DNA of 64,000 nucleotides, from contig MNRL01000009.1 in assembly GCA_001915925.1 (NCBI GenBank), positions 10,450-74,449 of the forward strand, given 5' to 3'. Source of the stretch: Clostridium sp. CAG:354_28_25 (GTDB lineage: Bacteria > Bacillota > Clostridia > TANB77 > CAG-508). Below the pieces are notes generated by a model. The model was not told the origin of the DNA. It was given only the letters and a program-made list of their open reading frames with translations, and ran no database searches. Of the stretch, positions 35,334 to 43,852 are shown in pieces. The stretch's first letter is position 1; each line of letters opens with the position of its first letter. A program made the position numbers and the translations under genes.

Positions 35334-36476
35334 TTAGTCTCCTAAACAAATTCCAACATCTCTTGCTGTTTTTACTAAATCATCGTCCATTGTAACATAT
35401 CTTACATTACTTTCTGCTGTACCACCTTGAACAGCACCAATTTCTTTATTTTCTCCAACAACTACCTCTAAAGGAACACAATCTAATTTTCCATTCTTTA
35501 TAACTGTTAAAACTCCAAATTTTCCTTCCATTGCAAGTTCCATTGCTTTTGCACCATATTTTGTAGATAAAACTCTATCATATGCTGTTGGAGTTCCGCC
35601 TCTTTGCATGTATCCTAAAATTGTACATCTAGAATCTAAACCAGTTAATTCTTTTAGTTCTTTTGCAACTCTATTTCCTTCTCCACCGAATTTTACACTT
35701 ATTCCGGCTTTATTATCTATACCTTCTGCTGCATGTGTTGTTTGTTCTGCATTTATTGGATGAGCTCCCTCTGATACAACAACAACGCTAAATCTTTTTC
35801 CGTTTTCTTTTCTTTTATTGATTGCAGCAGCAGCTTTATTTATATCATATGGAATCTCTGGTATTAAAGCAACATCTGCACCTCCGGAAATTGCTGATTC
35901 TAATGCAATCCATCCTGCAAATCTACCCATAACTTCTAGCACCATTATTCTGTCATGTGTTTCTGCAGTTGTGTGTAATCTATCTAAAGCTTCTGTTGCA
36001 ACGTGAACAGCTGTATTATATCCAAATGTAACATCTGTACATGCAACATCATTATCTATTGTTTTTGGAACACCTATTGTGTTAATTCCTTTTAAATATA
36101 AATCTCTTGCAGATTTTTGTGTACTATCTCCACCCAACGTAAATACACAATCAAATCCTGCTTCTTTTACATTTCTTACACATTGGTCTGATAAATCTTC
36201 ATAAGTAACTGTTCCATCTTCGTGCTCAACTTTGTAATGGAATACTATAGCATTTGTTGAAGAACCTATAATAGAACCTCCCTTTGTTAAAATACCAGAA
36301 GCTTTTTCGTTTCCATCTAGACGAATATAATTGTTATTTACAAGACCTCTGTATCCATCAATATAACCATAACATTCAATTCCATTTGTTTCACAAGTCT
36401 TTTTAATTGCTCTTATGACAGCATTAAAACCTGAAACATCTCCACCATTTGCTAAAATTGCTACTTTTTTAATCAT
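35334..36476 (-). CDS. 6-phosphofructokinase, phosphoryl donor uncertain
   Basis: Phosphorylates fructose 6-phosphate, the committing step of glycolysis. 380 residues, longer than the 320 of classical ATP-PFK. Core motifs are LGGDST and PKTIDNDVACTD, then VMGRFAGWIALES and ILGYMQRGGTPTAYDR. In ATP enzymes the first two read GGDGS and PGTIDND; in PPi enzymes they read GGDDS/T and PKTIDND. This protein has Lys at the second position but Ser at the first, so ATP, PPi or mixed use cannot be decided. The start has a GGGAGG site. Confidence 0.88.
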   Translation of the reverse strand: MIKKVAILANGGDVSGFNAVIRAIKKTCETNGIECYGYIDGYRGLVNNNYIRLDGNEKASGILTKGGSIIGSSTNAIVFHYKVEHEDGTVTYEDLSDQCVRNVKEAGFDCVFTLGGDSTQKSARDLYLKGINTIGVPKTIDNDVACTDVTFGYNTAVHVATEALDRLHTTAETHDRIMVLEVMGRFAGWIALESAISGGADVALIPEIPYDINKAAAAINKRKENGKRFSVVVVSEGAHPINAEQTTHAAEGIDNKAGISVKFGGEGNRVAKELKELTGLDSRCTILGYMQRGGTPTAYDRVLSTKYGAKAMELAMEGKFGVLTVIKNGKLDCVPLEVVVGENKEIGAVQGGTAESNVRYVTMDDDLVKTARDVGICLGD

Positions 36477-36533
36477 TTAAAAAACCTCCCTAATTGATAA
36501 GTACAAACAAATCACTAACTAATATACAGTGAT

Positions 36534-37037
36534 TTAATTTCCCAATAATCTTTCACTTGTTTCTTTTAAGTGTTCAAAATTAGTATGTCTTAAAACTTCA
36601 TATGCTAAAATAGAAACAGCATTTGATAAATTTAAACATCTAATTCCATCTATCATTGGAATTCTCATAGTTTTATCAATATATTTTTTCATTATATCTT
36701 CTGGTAGCCCTTTTGTTTCTTTACCAAATAGCAAAAATACTTCATCCATATTTTCGTATTTAGGTTCATCATATCTGTGTGTACCTTTAGATGTAATAAA
36801 AAACATATTTGTTTGTGTAGGGTCATATTTATTTAGAAATTCTGCAAAAGAAATATGTTTTTCTATTTCTAACTTGTCCCAGTAATCTAAACCAGCTCTT
36901 TTTAAATATCTGTCTGATATTTGAAATCCTAATGGTTCTACTAAATGTAATTTAGCTCCTGTTGCTGCACAAGTTCTTACAATATTACCTGTATTTTGTG
37001 GTATTTCTGGTTCTACTAGTACAATGTTTAATTTCAT
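36534..37037 (-). CDS. trmL: tRNA (cytidine(34)-2'-O)-methyltransferase
   Basis: SPOUT-class enzyme that methylates the wobble 2'-OH of certain leucine tRNAs. 167 residues. The trefoil-knot motifs are present: NTGNIVRTCAATGAKLHLV, LFGKETKGLPEDI and RIPMIDGIRCLNLSNAVSI. The start has AAGGAGG at good spacing. It lies alone between pfk and an orphan gene. Confidence 0.93.
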   Translation of the reverse strand: MKLNIVLVEPEIPQNTGNIVRTCAATGAKLHLVEPLGFQISDRYLKRAGLDYWDKLEIEKHISFAEFLNKYDPTQTNMFFITSKGTHRYDEPKYENMDEVFLLFGKETKGLPEDIMKKYIDKTMRIPMIDGIRCLNLSNAVSILAYEVLRHTNFEHLKETSERLLGN

Positions 37038-37111
37038 TTATATGCCTCCTTACGCAAATTATATGATATCAATTATATTATTTTATTTCAAGAGTTTTTA
37101 CTTAATTTACC

Positions 37112-37142
37112 AAAAAAATTAACAGGTTCTACCCTGTTAATT
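37112..37142 (-). terminator. Terminator of orf77
   Basis: AATTAACAGG pairs with CCTGTTAATT around a six-base loop, followed on the minus strand by a run of T. It is fused to the stop codon of the gene at 37143. Confidence 0.85.
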
Positions 37143-37376
37143 TTACTGAAGAATCCATAGTGCTGTTGGCACTATATAATACAAGCCATTGGCAGTTTCG
37201 ACAACATACCACCCGATTGCTTCTAAGTCTTCGCGGTTTGATTTATATAGTGAACCTTTTGCGATTGGAAGATATAGAACGTTCTTCCACATTTCAGCAT
37301 TCGAAAGTTTTTCCTTATTAGAAAGGATTGTTTGTTCAATTACTTTCCACTGAATTCTTCTTTTTTTGCCAAACAT
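37143..37376 (-). CDS. Orphan 77-residue protein, foreign-looking
   Basis: A basic N-terminus (MFGKKRRIQWKVIE) is followed by a mixed alpha/beta segment ending NGLYYIVPTALWILQ. No signal peptide, membrane segment or recognised family. The ATG follows AAGGAGG at good spacing. The gene has its own promoter region, a 150-base leader containing a small hairpin (GTACTC/GAGTAC near 37391-37410), and its own terminator. Sixth orphan cassette. Confidence 0.55.
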   Translation of the reverse strand: MFGKKRRIQWKVIEQTILSNKEKLSNAEMWKNVLYLPIAKGSLYKSNREDLEAIGWYVVETANGLYYIVPTALWILQ

Positions 37377-37526
37377 ATTATGTCCTCCTTGTACTCTTTC
37401 TGGGAGTACCTTCGTCTTTTGTATACAAGCCTTAAGTTTATATTTATTCTTCCTTCCAATTTTTTGGAGTACTTACCATTTCTGGCGATAAATATAATAC
37501 TTGCAAAAAACACTTGTTACATATTA

Positions 37527-37555
37527 ATTATACAACATTATGTAAAATACCGCAA
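37527..37555 (-). promoter_or_regulatory. Promoter of orf77 abutting spoIIIAH
   Basis: On the minus strand TTGCGG (37550-37555) and an extended TGTTGTATAAT (-10 hexamer at 37527-37532) are 17 bases apart. It lies directly downstream of the spoIIIAH stop codon, so the cassette seems to have been placed at the end of the spoIIIA operon. Confidence 0.6.
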
Positions 37556-37556
37556 A

Positions 37557-38141
37557 TTACTTATTACTGATATGTATATTCTCTATTTCTGCATTCATTT
37601 CTCTTGCAATGATATTTTGTATCTGAGCTATAGTATCTTGTTCTAATGTATCAGCTTTTACTATTACATTTATACTTTTATCATTTACAAAAATAACAAC
37701 ATCACTAATTCCTTTGGTTTTTATTAAATTTTCACAAATCATAATACTATTCTGCATATTATTAATTTCTGTAATCTCTTGCGTTGCTACAGTCTTTTGC
37801 TCTTCACTCACATTTTGATTGTCCAATAAATTTTGATAACTTTCTATCATTTGTGAATACATAGTATCTCTACCTAACCTAGAACTTGCAAAATAATCAT
37901 CAGTTTTAGAAGAGGAACTACTACTAGTTGTAATACTCACTTCATTTAAACTATTAGAATCTATAATGTTATTACTAGAAACTAACCTAGCATCTCCGAT
38001 ACTAGATACCTCATTTTCTGAAACAATGTTACTAGAAACAGGGGTTCCTTTCATACTATAACTTAAATATCCTGCTGACACTAGCATTAATGCTACAACA
38101 AATAAAATAATTTGATTACTCTTAATATTTTTTAAATTCAT
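37557..38141 (-). CDS. spoIIIAH: Stage III sporulation protein AH
   Basis: Mother-cell membrane protein that binds SpoIIQ across the intermembrane space to form the feeding-tube channel. 194 residues with one N-terminal transmembrane helix (about 9-25), a Ser-rich linker (about 60-85), and the C-terminal YscJ/FliF-like ring-building domain (about 110-194). The start codon has an AAGGAGA site. It is the last gene of the spoIIIA operon. Identity is secured by its position behind spoIIIAG. Confidence 0.92.
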   Translation of the reverse strand: MNLKNIKSNQIILFVVALMLVSAGYLSYSMKGTPVSSNIVSENEVSSIGDARLVSSNNIIDSNSLNEVSITTSSSSSSKTDDYFASSRLGRDTMYSQMIESYQNLLDNQNVSEEQKTVATQEITEINNMQNSIMICENLIKTKGISDVVIFVNDKSINVIVKADTLEQDTIAQIQNIIAREMNAEIENIHISNK

Positions 38142-38159
38142 AATTTTCTCTCCTTTTAT

Positions 38160-38768
38160 TTATTTTGACATTTGGAAAACTTGTATTTTATGTGATGCAA
38201 GTCCCGTAGCTGCTGATACTGCTTGTATGATATTTTCCTTAACATTTGCATCTCCCGCACCCTCTGCAGTTATTATTGTTCCTTCTATTTTTGGCATAAT
38301 AGTCTTTTGTGTAATTGGTGTTTTCTCTCCATTATCTTCCTGAAATATGACATCTCTTTGAATATCATTTTCTGTTATAACCCTAGTACCACCAGATTCA
38401 TCTTGTTCTTCTGTAGATGTTTCTTTTATGTTCTCGTTATACATTGCAACTATTTCTGTACTTTCACAATAGTTAATTAATACATCTACCTTTCCAACAC
38501 CATTAATTTTTGCTAATATCCCTTCTAATCTTTCTTCTAAACTATTATTAGTTACTTGTGTTGTTTCTGCTACTGTCGTGTTATTTGCTGTATTACTATC
38601 TTTACTTGTTTCTTTTTTATCATCATCTGCCAAGATGGTATTAATTGCAATTACTGTTACTATTAATATAAGTATTCCGACTACTAAATTTTCTACCTTT
38701 TTCTTACCAGTTTTATTATCGCTTTTAGTCATATTTTCTTTTAATTGATGTATTTTTTCTTTTAACAT
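38160..38768 (-). CDS. spoIIIAG: Stage III sporulation protein AG
   Basis: Ring-forming component of the mother cell-forespore channel. 202 residues. A cytoplasmic start (residues 1-25), a transmembrane helix (about 27-45), an acidic linker (about 50-75), the ring-building domain with LAKINGVGKVDVLINY and a C-terminal EGAGDANVKENIIQAVSAATGL segment. VGILILIVTVIAINT is the membrane helix. It overlaps no neighbours and lies 13 bases after spoIIIAF. Confidence 0.92.
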   Translation of the reverse strand: MLKEKIHQLKENMTKSDNKTGKKKVENLVVGILILIVTVIAINTILADDDKKETSKDSNTANNTTVAETTQVTNNSLEERLEGILAKINGVGKVDVLINYCESTEIVAMYNENIKETSTEEQDESGGTRVITENDIQRDVIFQEDNGEKTPITQKTIMPKIEGTIITAEGAGDANVKENIIQAVSAATGLASHKIQVFQMSK

Positions 38769-38781
38769 TCATACCACCTCC

Positions 38782-39375
38782 TTACTTTCCATTTATATAA
38801 ATCTTTTCTTTTTCTATTTCATATTTTCCTGCCAAGACTTCTTTTAATTTATTTACTTCACCTGATGATAAAGTGGATTCTTCTACATTAGATTCATCTG
38901 TACTATTACCTATCTCTACTTTGTTTACTTTCTTTATGTCTTTTTCAGTTTGCTTTTTAGTTACCTCAATATCAATTTTGTATATTTTCGCTTCTTCATT
39001 TTCTACATTTATATCTGCTGTTATATTAATCTTCTTACTTTCGTACCCTTCATTATCTAATTCTGTCTTTATATCTGTTTTAATAGTATTTAAATACAAA
39101 TTTTCTATACTTTGATTATTAATACTTGTAATTTCGTTTGCCCCTTGTACAGAATTTGAATTAAATAGATCTTCATATTTACTAACATCAAGTTCAAAAT
39201 TATTTCCGGTAACTTTTGTAATTATTGGAGAAATTATTGTAAATGTAATATAAACTCCCATAACAATCTTTATGTATTTTTTATTTTTACCTTCTGGCAC
39301 AATCATCTCTAAGATAGTTACAATAATAACTGCAAGAATAATTCCTTGTGCCCAACTATTAAACCATGAAATCAT
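38782..39375 (-). CDS. spoIIIAF: Stage III sporulation protein AF
   Basis: 197 residues with two N-terminal transmembrane helices (about 11-27 and 38-56) and a soluble ring-building domain. Family landmarks are the start MISWFNSWAQGIILAVIIVTI and MIVPEGKNKKYIKIVMGVY. Part of the engulfed-forespore channel basal platform. It lies between AE and AG in the conserved order. Confidence 0.92.
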   Translation of the reverse strand: MISWFNSWAQGIILAVIIVTILEMIVPEGKNKKYIKIVMGVYITFTIISPIITKVTGNNFELDVSKYEDLFNSNSVQGANEITSINNQSIENLYLNTIKTDIKTELDNEGYESKKINITADINVENEEAKIYKIDIEVTKKQTEKDIKKVNKVEIGNSTDESNVEESTLSSGEVNKLKEVLAGKYEIEKEKIYINGK

Positions 39376-39383
39376 TTTAATAC

Positions 39384-40532
39384 CTACCTATACATTAGTC
39401 CTGTATTAGAAATATTAATAACTAAAGTTATTCCAATTATTAGCATTACACTTATCGAACACAGTATTGCTAGTAATATCTTAAATGTATCTGCCATTTG
39501 AGTTATTAATGATACAATTTTGGAATCTGCTATTGGCTCACATAAAGCTGCAGTAAGATGATATATTATAGTTATAATTGCTAGTTTTAATATTGGTGTT
39601 ATACATATAGCAATTACTACAATAACACCAACTATTCCTATAGCATTTTTTAAAATTGCTGAACATCCAATTACTGTATCAACTGCATCTCCTAGTACTT
39701 TACCTACAACAGGAATAAAACTAGAAACTGCAGCTTTGGCTGTTTTAGCTGTTATACCATCTACACTACTGCCTAAAGTTCCTTCTATTGACAAAACTCC
39801 TACAAATATTGTAAGTAATATTCCTATTACCCAAACTGAACTAGATTTTAAAAATTTTGATAATTTATCTATTTGAATTCTATCTGATATTTTTGAAACA
39901 ATTGCAAGTGCTGTACCTACTAAGATTATTGGTATAATTATTGATTGAAATATATTTGAAATTAAATTTATTATAAATAATATTATTGGCTGTACTAAAT
40001 TTACCGACACAACACTTCCAGACGCAAGCATTAATGTCATTAGAAGAGGAAATAATAATTGGATAAAAGAAATCATATTTCCCACAGCTTCTTTTGTAAG
40101 TGTTATAATACTTGAAAAATTTGTCATTATTACTGTTGCAATTAAAATATATTGTACATAATATGTAATTTGAGCTACACTTTTATTATTTAGATTATCA
40201 CTTATACTTTTTAGTACACTATGTATTAATACAATTATTAATATACTTCCCATAACTTTTAACGCTTCTTTTATTTCTGTCCCAAGAAGAGGGAAAATAT
40301 TTTTTAATAATTGATTTGTGTCTAACTCTCCTTTTATAGCATTATTCAACAATTCTTGTATGTCAATATCTTTAAGAACATCGTTAGAATATTTGTTGGC
40401 CTCATCTATAAAATTAGAAATATTAAATGAATCCATTTGAGAATTTATAACTTCATCTTCTGTATCTGCTATAGAAATACTTGTACCAAAAATACAAATC
40501 AGAATAGCAAATATTGTTATTAGTTTTTTCAT
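39384..40532 (-). CDS. spoIIIAE: Stage III sporulation protein AE
   Basis: Polytopic membrane core of the SpoIIIA-Q channel. The first 20 residues look like a signal peptide (LITIFAILICIFGTSISIA); a soluble region (about 25-85) precedes about seven or eight hydrophobic helices. The ATG at 40532 is favoured by AAAGGAG; the open frame begins two codons earlier at TTG. Length (382 residues) fits the family. Confidence 0.93.
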   Translation of the reverse strand: MKKLITIFAILICIFGTSISIADTEDEVINSQMDSFNISNFIDEANKYSNDVLKDIDIQELLNNAIKGELDTNQLLKNIFPLLGTEIKEALKVMGSILIIVLIHSVLKSISDNLNNKSVAQITYYVQYILIATVIMTNFSSIITLTKEAVGNMISFIQLLFPLLMTLMLASGSVVSVNLVQPIILFIINLISNIFQSIIIPIILVGTALAIVSKISDRIQIDKLSKFLKSSSVWVIGILLTIFVGVLSIEGTLGSSVDGITAKTAKAAVSSFIPVVGKVLGDAVDTVIGCSAILKNAIGIVGVIVVIAICITPILKLAIITIIYHLTAALCEPIADSKIVSLITQMADTFKILLAILCSISVMLIIGITLVINISNTGLMYR

Positions 40533-40544
40533 TAGCAAACTCCT

Positions 40545-40931
40545 TTAAGGTAGAATTTGTACAACAGATTCTACTAATGAAGATAGTATTGGAATAGAAA
40601 GTGAAATTATTATAACTTTTCCGCCCAAATCAACTTTATTAGCCAAAGCAGACTCTCCTAAATCCATACATATTTGAACTGCAAATTCTGCTAAAAAAGC
40701 TATTCCTGTAATTTTTAGAAGTATTTTTATAAAATCACTATTTAAATTTGCTTTAGTAGTTAATTCATTTATTAAATTAATTATTCCAGAGAGCTGCTCA
40801 AAAACCATAAAAAAGATAATTATGCCAGCAATAATAGAAACATAAATAGCAAATTCTGGTTTATACTGTTTTATTAAAGTTATTATAATTACTGCAACTA
40901 TAGCAATTCCCACTATTTTTACAATATCCAT
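40545..40931 (-). CDS. spoIIIAD: Stage III sporulation protein AD
   Basis: 128-residue membrane protein with four helices, starting MDIVKIVGIAIVAVIIITLIKQYKPEFAI in pieces matching the AC/AD family. It belongs to the export-apparatus part of the spoIIIA channel. A pair of REP-like elements (40954-41025) separates it from spoIIIAC, an unusual gap in an otherwise compact operon. Confidence 0.92.
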   Translation of the reverse strand: MDIVKIVGIAIVAVIIITLIKQYKPEFAIYVSIIAGIIIFFMVFEQLSGIINLINELTTKANLNSDFIKILLKITGIAFLAEFAVQICMDLGESALANKVDLGGKVIIISLSIPILSSLVESVVQILP

Positions 40932-40953
40932 ATTAGCTCCTTTAGGGATTTTA

Positions 40954-41025
40954 TAGGGATTTTTGGACGGTCCTTTTTTCCTTTTTTGTATAGAATAGAG
41001 CTTTAAGGATCGTCCCTAGTTCCCT
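40954..41025. repeat. Pair of REP-like elements inside the spoIIIA operon
   Basis: Copy one (from 40954) reads TAGGGATTTTTGGACGGTCC then TTTTTTCC; copy two, inverted (from about 41001), reads CTTTAAGGATCGTCCCTAG then TTCCCT. They face each other about 20 bases apart and could pair into a large hairpin in the spoIIIA transcript between AC and AD. A third fragment, TTTAGGGATT, is at 40941. Confidence 0.82.
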
Positions 41026-41034
41026 ACTATTTTT

Positions 41035-41229
41035 CTATAAGTTAAACATTGTTCTTACATTACTAAATAATGAGCTTATTTCTTTTATTACCATTGTTAA
41101 TACTATTATTAGACCTGCCAATGTTGTCATCATAGCTTGATCTTCTCTCCCTGCTCGTACTAAAACTTGGTATAAAACTGCTACCAAAATTCCTATTGCT
41201 GCTATTTTAAATAATAAATTTATATCCAT
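41035..41229 (-). CDS. spoIIIAC: Stage III sporulation protein AC
   Basis: 64 residues with two transmembrane helices, the first beginning at residue 4 (INLLFKIAAIGILVAVLY), then the RAGREDQAMMTTLAG loop typical of AC. Gene order and size leave little doubt. The gap behind it before spoIIIAD holds a REP pair. Confidence 0.93.
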   Translation of the reverse strand: MDINLLFKIAAIGILVAVLYQVLVRAGREDQAMMTTLAGLIIVLTMVIKEISSLFSNVRTMFNL

Positions 41230-41241
41230 ATTGCTCTCCCC

Positions 41242-41751
41242 TTATATAAAGATAATCATTATAGCAAGTCCAATTGTCGCTCCTAATGTTTTATATAATT
41301 TGGTGTTTTTAGTTTGTAAATTTGTTGCTTCTATTAGCTGTTCATCTATTAATTTGATTGTTAATTCTATTTGCATAAGTTGTCCTTCTAAATCTGTTTT
41401 ACCTAATAGCTTTGATAGTCCTTTAATGATAGTTATATCCTCATTTGTAAAGTTGTTGCTACTCTCATCAACTGCTTTTTCCCATGCATGTCCTGCATTT
41501 AAAGTTTCCATATATGTATGTGCTTTAATAAAAATATTAGCTATGTTTTCATTTAAATCTTTTGATATTTCTTTAAATAACTCTGGTAATGGTTCATATG
41601 TATATCTCATTTTTGTTATCGCTAAATTTAGAGCTTTTTTCATGTCTTGTAAATCAATTACTCTTAATTTATATTTATTTGCTTTCATAATTCCTAAAAC
41701 TGTACACATGCCCATTACTGCTGTTAAAAGTATTATTTTAAAAATTTCCAT
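41242..41751 (-). CDS. spoIIIAB: Stage III sporulation protein AB
   Basis: 169 residues. N-terminal membrane helix (about 4-18) and C-terminal hydrophobic helix (about 150-169) flank a helical cytoplasmic domain with LRVIDLQDMKKALNLAITKMRY and NIFIKAHTYM. It resembles the type II secretion GspF module in fold. Located between AA and AC as expected. Confidence 0.92.
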   Translation of the reverse strand: MEIFKIILLTAVMGMCTVLGIMKANKYKLRVIDLQDMKKALNLAITKMRYTYEPLPELFKEISKDLNENIANIFIKAHTYMETLNAGHAWEKAVDESSNNFTNEDITIIKGLSKLLGKTDLEGQLMQIELTIKLIDEQLIEATNLQTKNTKLYKTLGATIGLAIMIIFI

Positions 41752-41804
41752 TTTTATCTTCCCCTATTATATATATTCATAAAATTTCATTTTAGAACTA
41801 AAAT

Positions 41805-42734
41805 TTAAATTGTTACATACTCATTATTTATTTTATCTAGAGCATATACCGTTTTTACTTTTCCTTTAATTGTTTTATCCAAAAAAATTATTCTTTCAAA
41901 TATATGTTTGTCTATTATTTTTGATATTGCAGGATTTAATTGTAATTCTTTTAAACTTCCACCATGTGCAGTGAAAATTCCTTTAATTCCAGAACAAACT
42001 GCATAATTTATAGCTTCCACATCTTCGTCTTTACCTATTTCATCTGCAACAATTATTTCTGGAGACATTGATCTTATTAGCAGTTTCATACCAATACTTT
42101 TGTCCACGTTGTCCATAACGTCTGTTCTAACTCCAATATCATTCTGCGGAACACCTTTATATACTGCAGCAATCTCTCCTCTTTCATCTACAAGACTTAT
42201 TGTTTTACCTTTAAAATTAATTTGATCTATTCCATCACTTAGCCTTCTTACTACATCTCTTAAAATTGTTGTTTTACCAGCTCCTGGTGATGATGCAATT
42301 AAAGTATTGTATATACTATTTTCTTCCATATTTATTATGTATCTTAAAATTTCATTACTAGCACCTATTATTTGTCTAGCTATTCTAAAATTAAGATTTG
42401 AAATATAGTTTATATTACTTATCTTTCCATCAGTTTGTACTACACTCCCTGATATTCCTATTCTATGTCCACCTTTTATAGTAACAAATCCATTGCAAAT
42501 CTGGTTTTGATATGTATATATTGAATTATCACAAATATGTTGAAGCGTTTCTAATATTTCATTTATTGAAACTGTTGTTTTTAATATCTCTTCACCTTTA
42601 GAATGTTTTATTATTATTGGTCTTTCTGTTCTTAATCTAATTTCTTCTATAACATAATTCGTTTGTTTAAAAACTTCTTCTAGGCTAGTACTTATTCTTC
42701 TTGGAAAATATCTTAAAATCTCGTTATATGTCAT
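41805..42734 (-). CDS. spoIIIAA: Stage III sporulation protein AA (ATPase)
   Basis: Cytoplasmic ATPase energising the SpoIIIA-Q channel, related to type II/IV secretion ATPases. 309 residues. An N-terminal region (residues 1-130) is followed by the motor with Walker A ASSPGAGKTTILRD, Asp box ISLVDERGEIAA, Walker B EIIVADEIGKDEDVEAI and FTAHGGS. It heads the operon. A sigma-E promoter is expected in the space upstream but no convincing match was found. Confidence 0.95.
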   Translation of the reverse strand: MTYNEILRYFPRRISTSLEEVFKQTNYVIEEIRLRTERPIIIKHSKGEEILKTTVSINEILETLQHICDNSIYTYQNQICNGFVTIKGGHRIGISGSVVQTDGKISNINYISNLNFRIARQIIGASNEILRYIINMEENSIYNTLIASSPGAGKTTILRDVVRRLSDGIDQINFKGKTISLVDERGEIAAVYKGVPQNDIGVRTDVMDNVDKSIGMKLLIRSMSPEIIVADEIGKDEDVEAINYAVCSGIKGIFTAHGGSLKELQLNPAISKIIDKHIFERIIFLDKTIKGKVKTVYALDKINNEYVTI

Positions 42735-42795
42735 TACCTTGTCCTTTCCATATCTATGCTTTTCATATTCGAAAACTTAATAATAGAACATGAAA

Positions 42796-42826
42796 AAAGC
42801 ACATATATTAAATATATATGTGCTTT
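42796..42826 (-). terminator. Intrinsic terminator between yebC and spoIIIAA
   Basis: AAAGCACATATAT (42796-42808) pairs perfectly with 42814-42826 around a five-base loop. On the minus strand TTTTTTCATG follows. It separates yebC from the sporulation operon. Confidence 0.85.
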
Positions 42827-42920
42827 ATATATAAATTATTACTATTTTTTAAATTATTGCATATGAAAAATTGCCAAATTCTTCATATGCATTATCTGTG
42901 TGATTGTAAAGTAATTGTTA

Positions 42921-43646
42921 TTATTGTTCCCAGTTATGGTATACGTTCATAACATCATCTAAATCTTCTAGATTATCTATTAATCTTTGCATTTTTTCTC
43001 CGTCTGCTTCACTTAAAGAAACATATGTAGTTGGAACCATTTGTACTTCTGCTTCTACAAATTCTAATCCAGCTTCTTCTAGTGCATCTCTTACACTTGA
43101 GAAATCAGAAGGATCTGTTGTTATTTCATAACAATTTTCATCTGAAGAAAAATCTTCTGCACCAGCATCTAATGCTAGCATCATTAAATCATCTTCTTCC
43201 ATGTTTGTGCTTTCTTTATCTATAACAATAATTCCTTTTTTGTTAAATAAATATGATACGCAACCTGTTGTTCCTAAATTTCCACCAGCTTTATCAAATA
43301 CGTGTCTTACATCTGCTGCTGTTCTATTTCTATTATCTGTACTAGCTTCTACTATAACTGCAACACCATTTGTTCCATATCCTTCGTATGTAATTTCTTC
43401 GTAATTTGAAGTATCTGTTGCTCCAGAAGCTTTTTTAATAGCATTATTTATTGTATCATTAGGCATGTTATTTGCCTTACATTTTGAAATTACATCTTTT
43501 AATTTGGAATTACCTGCCGGGTCAGGTCCACCTTGTTTTACTGCGATTAATATTTCTCTCCCTAATTTTGTAAATATTTTTCCTCTTGCTGCATCAGCTT
43601 TTCCTTTTTTGGCTTGTATATTGTGCCATTTACTGTGTCCTGACAT
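42921..43646 (-). CDS. YebC/PmpR family regulator (TACO1)
   Basis: 241 residues beginning MSGHSKWHNIQAKKGKADAARG, the family hallmark, with GRDILIA-like GREILIAVKQGGPDPAGNSKL and VEASTDNRNRTAADVRHVF. Members bind DNA as transcription regulators or act on translation of proline-rich proteins. Which role applies here is not shown. Single gene with a good ribosome binding site and its own terminator. Confidence 0.95.
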   Translation of the reverse strand: MSGHSKWHNIQAKKGKADAARGKIFTKLGREILIAVKQGGPDPAGNSKLKDVISKCKANNMPNDTINNAIKKASGATDTSNYEEITYEGYGTNGVAVIVEASTDNRNRTAADVRHVFDKAGGNLGTTGCVSYLFNKKGIIVIDKESTNMEEDDLMMLALDAGAEDFSSDENCYEITTDPSDFSSVRDALEEAGLEFVEAEVQMVPTTYVSLSEADGEKMQRLIDNLEDLDDVMNVYHNWEQ

Positions 43647-43852
43647 TGTTAATTCCTCCTCTTTCTTATTTTTTATAAATTTTATCTACATCGAAAAAAA
43701 CATATTTCGCATGTAGATTAATTTTACGGTAATTATTGTAACATATTTTTTATCATTTGTGTAGTGGTTTTGAATATTTTTATATTACATAAGTCTTTTC
43801 TCTTATACTTATAATCTTTTAAAGGAAAGCCTTAAATTTGCTAAATATTACA

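Noticed and set aside
42735..42795. Sigma-E promoter in front of spoIIIAA
   Set aside because: Partial matches (GAATAT, CATAGATAT) have the wrong spacing; not reported as a feature.
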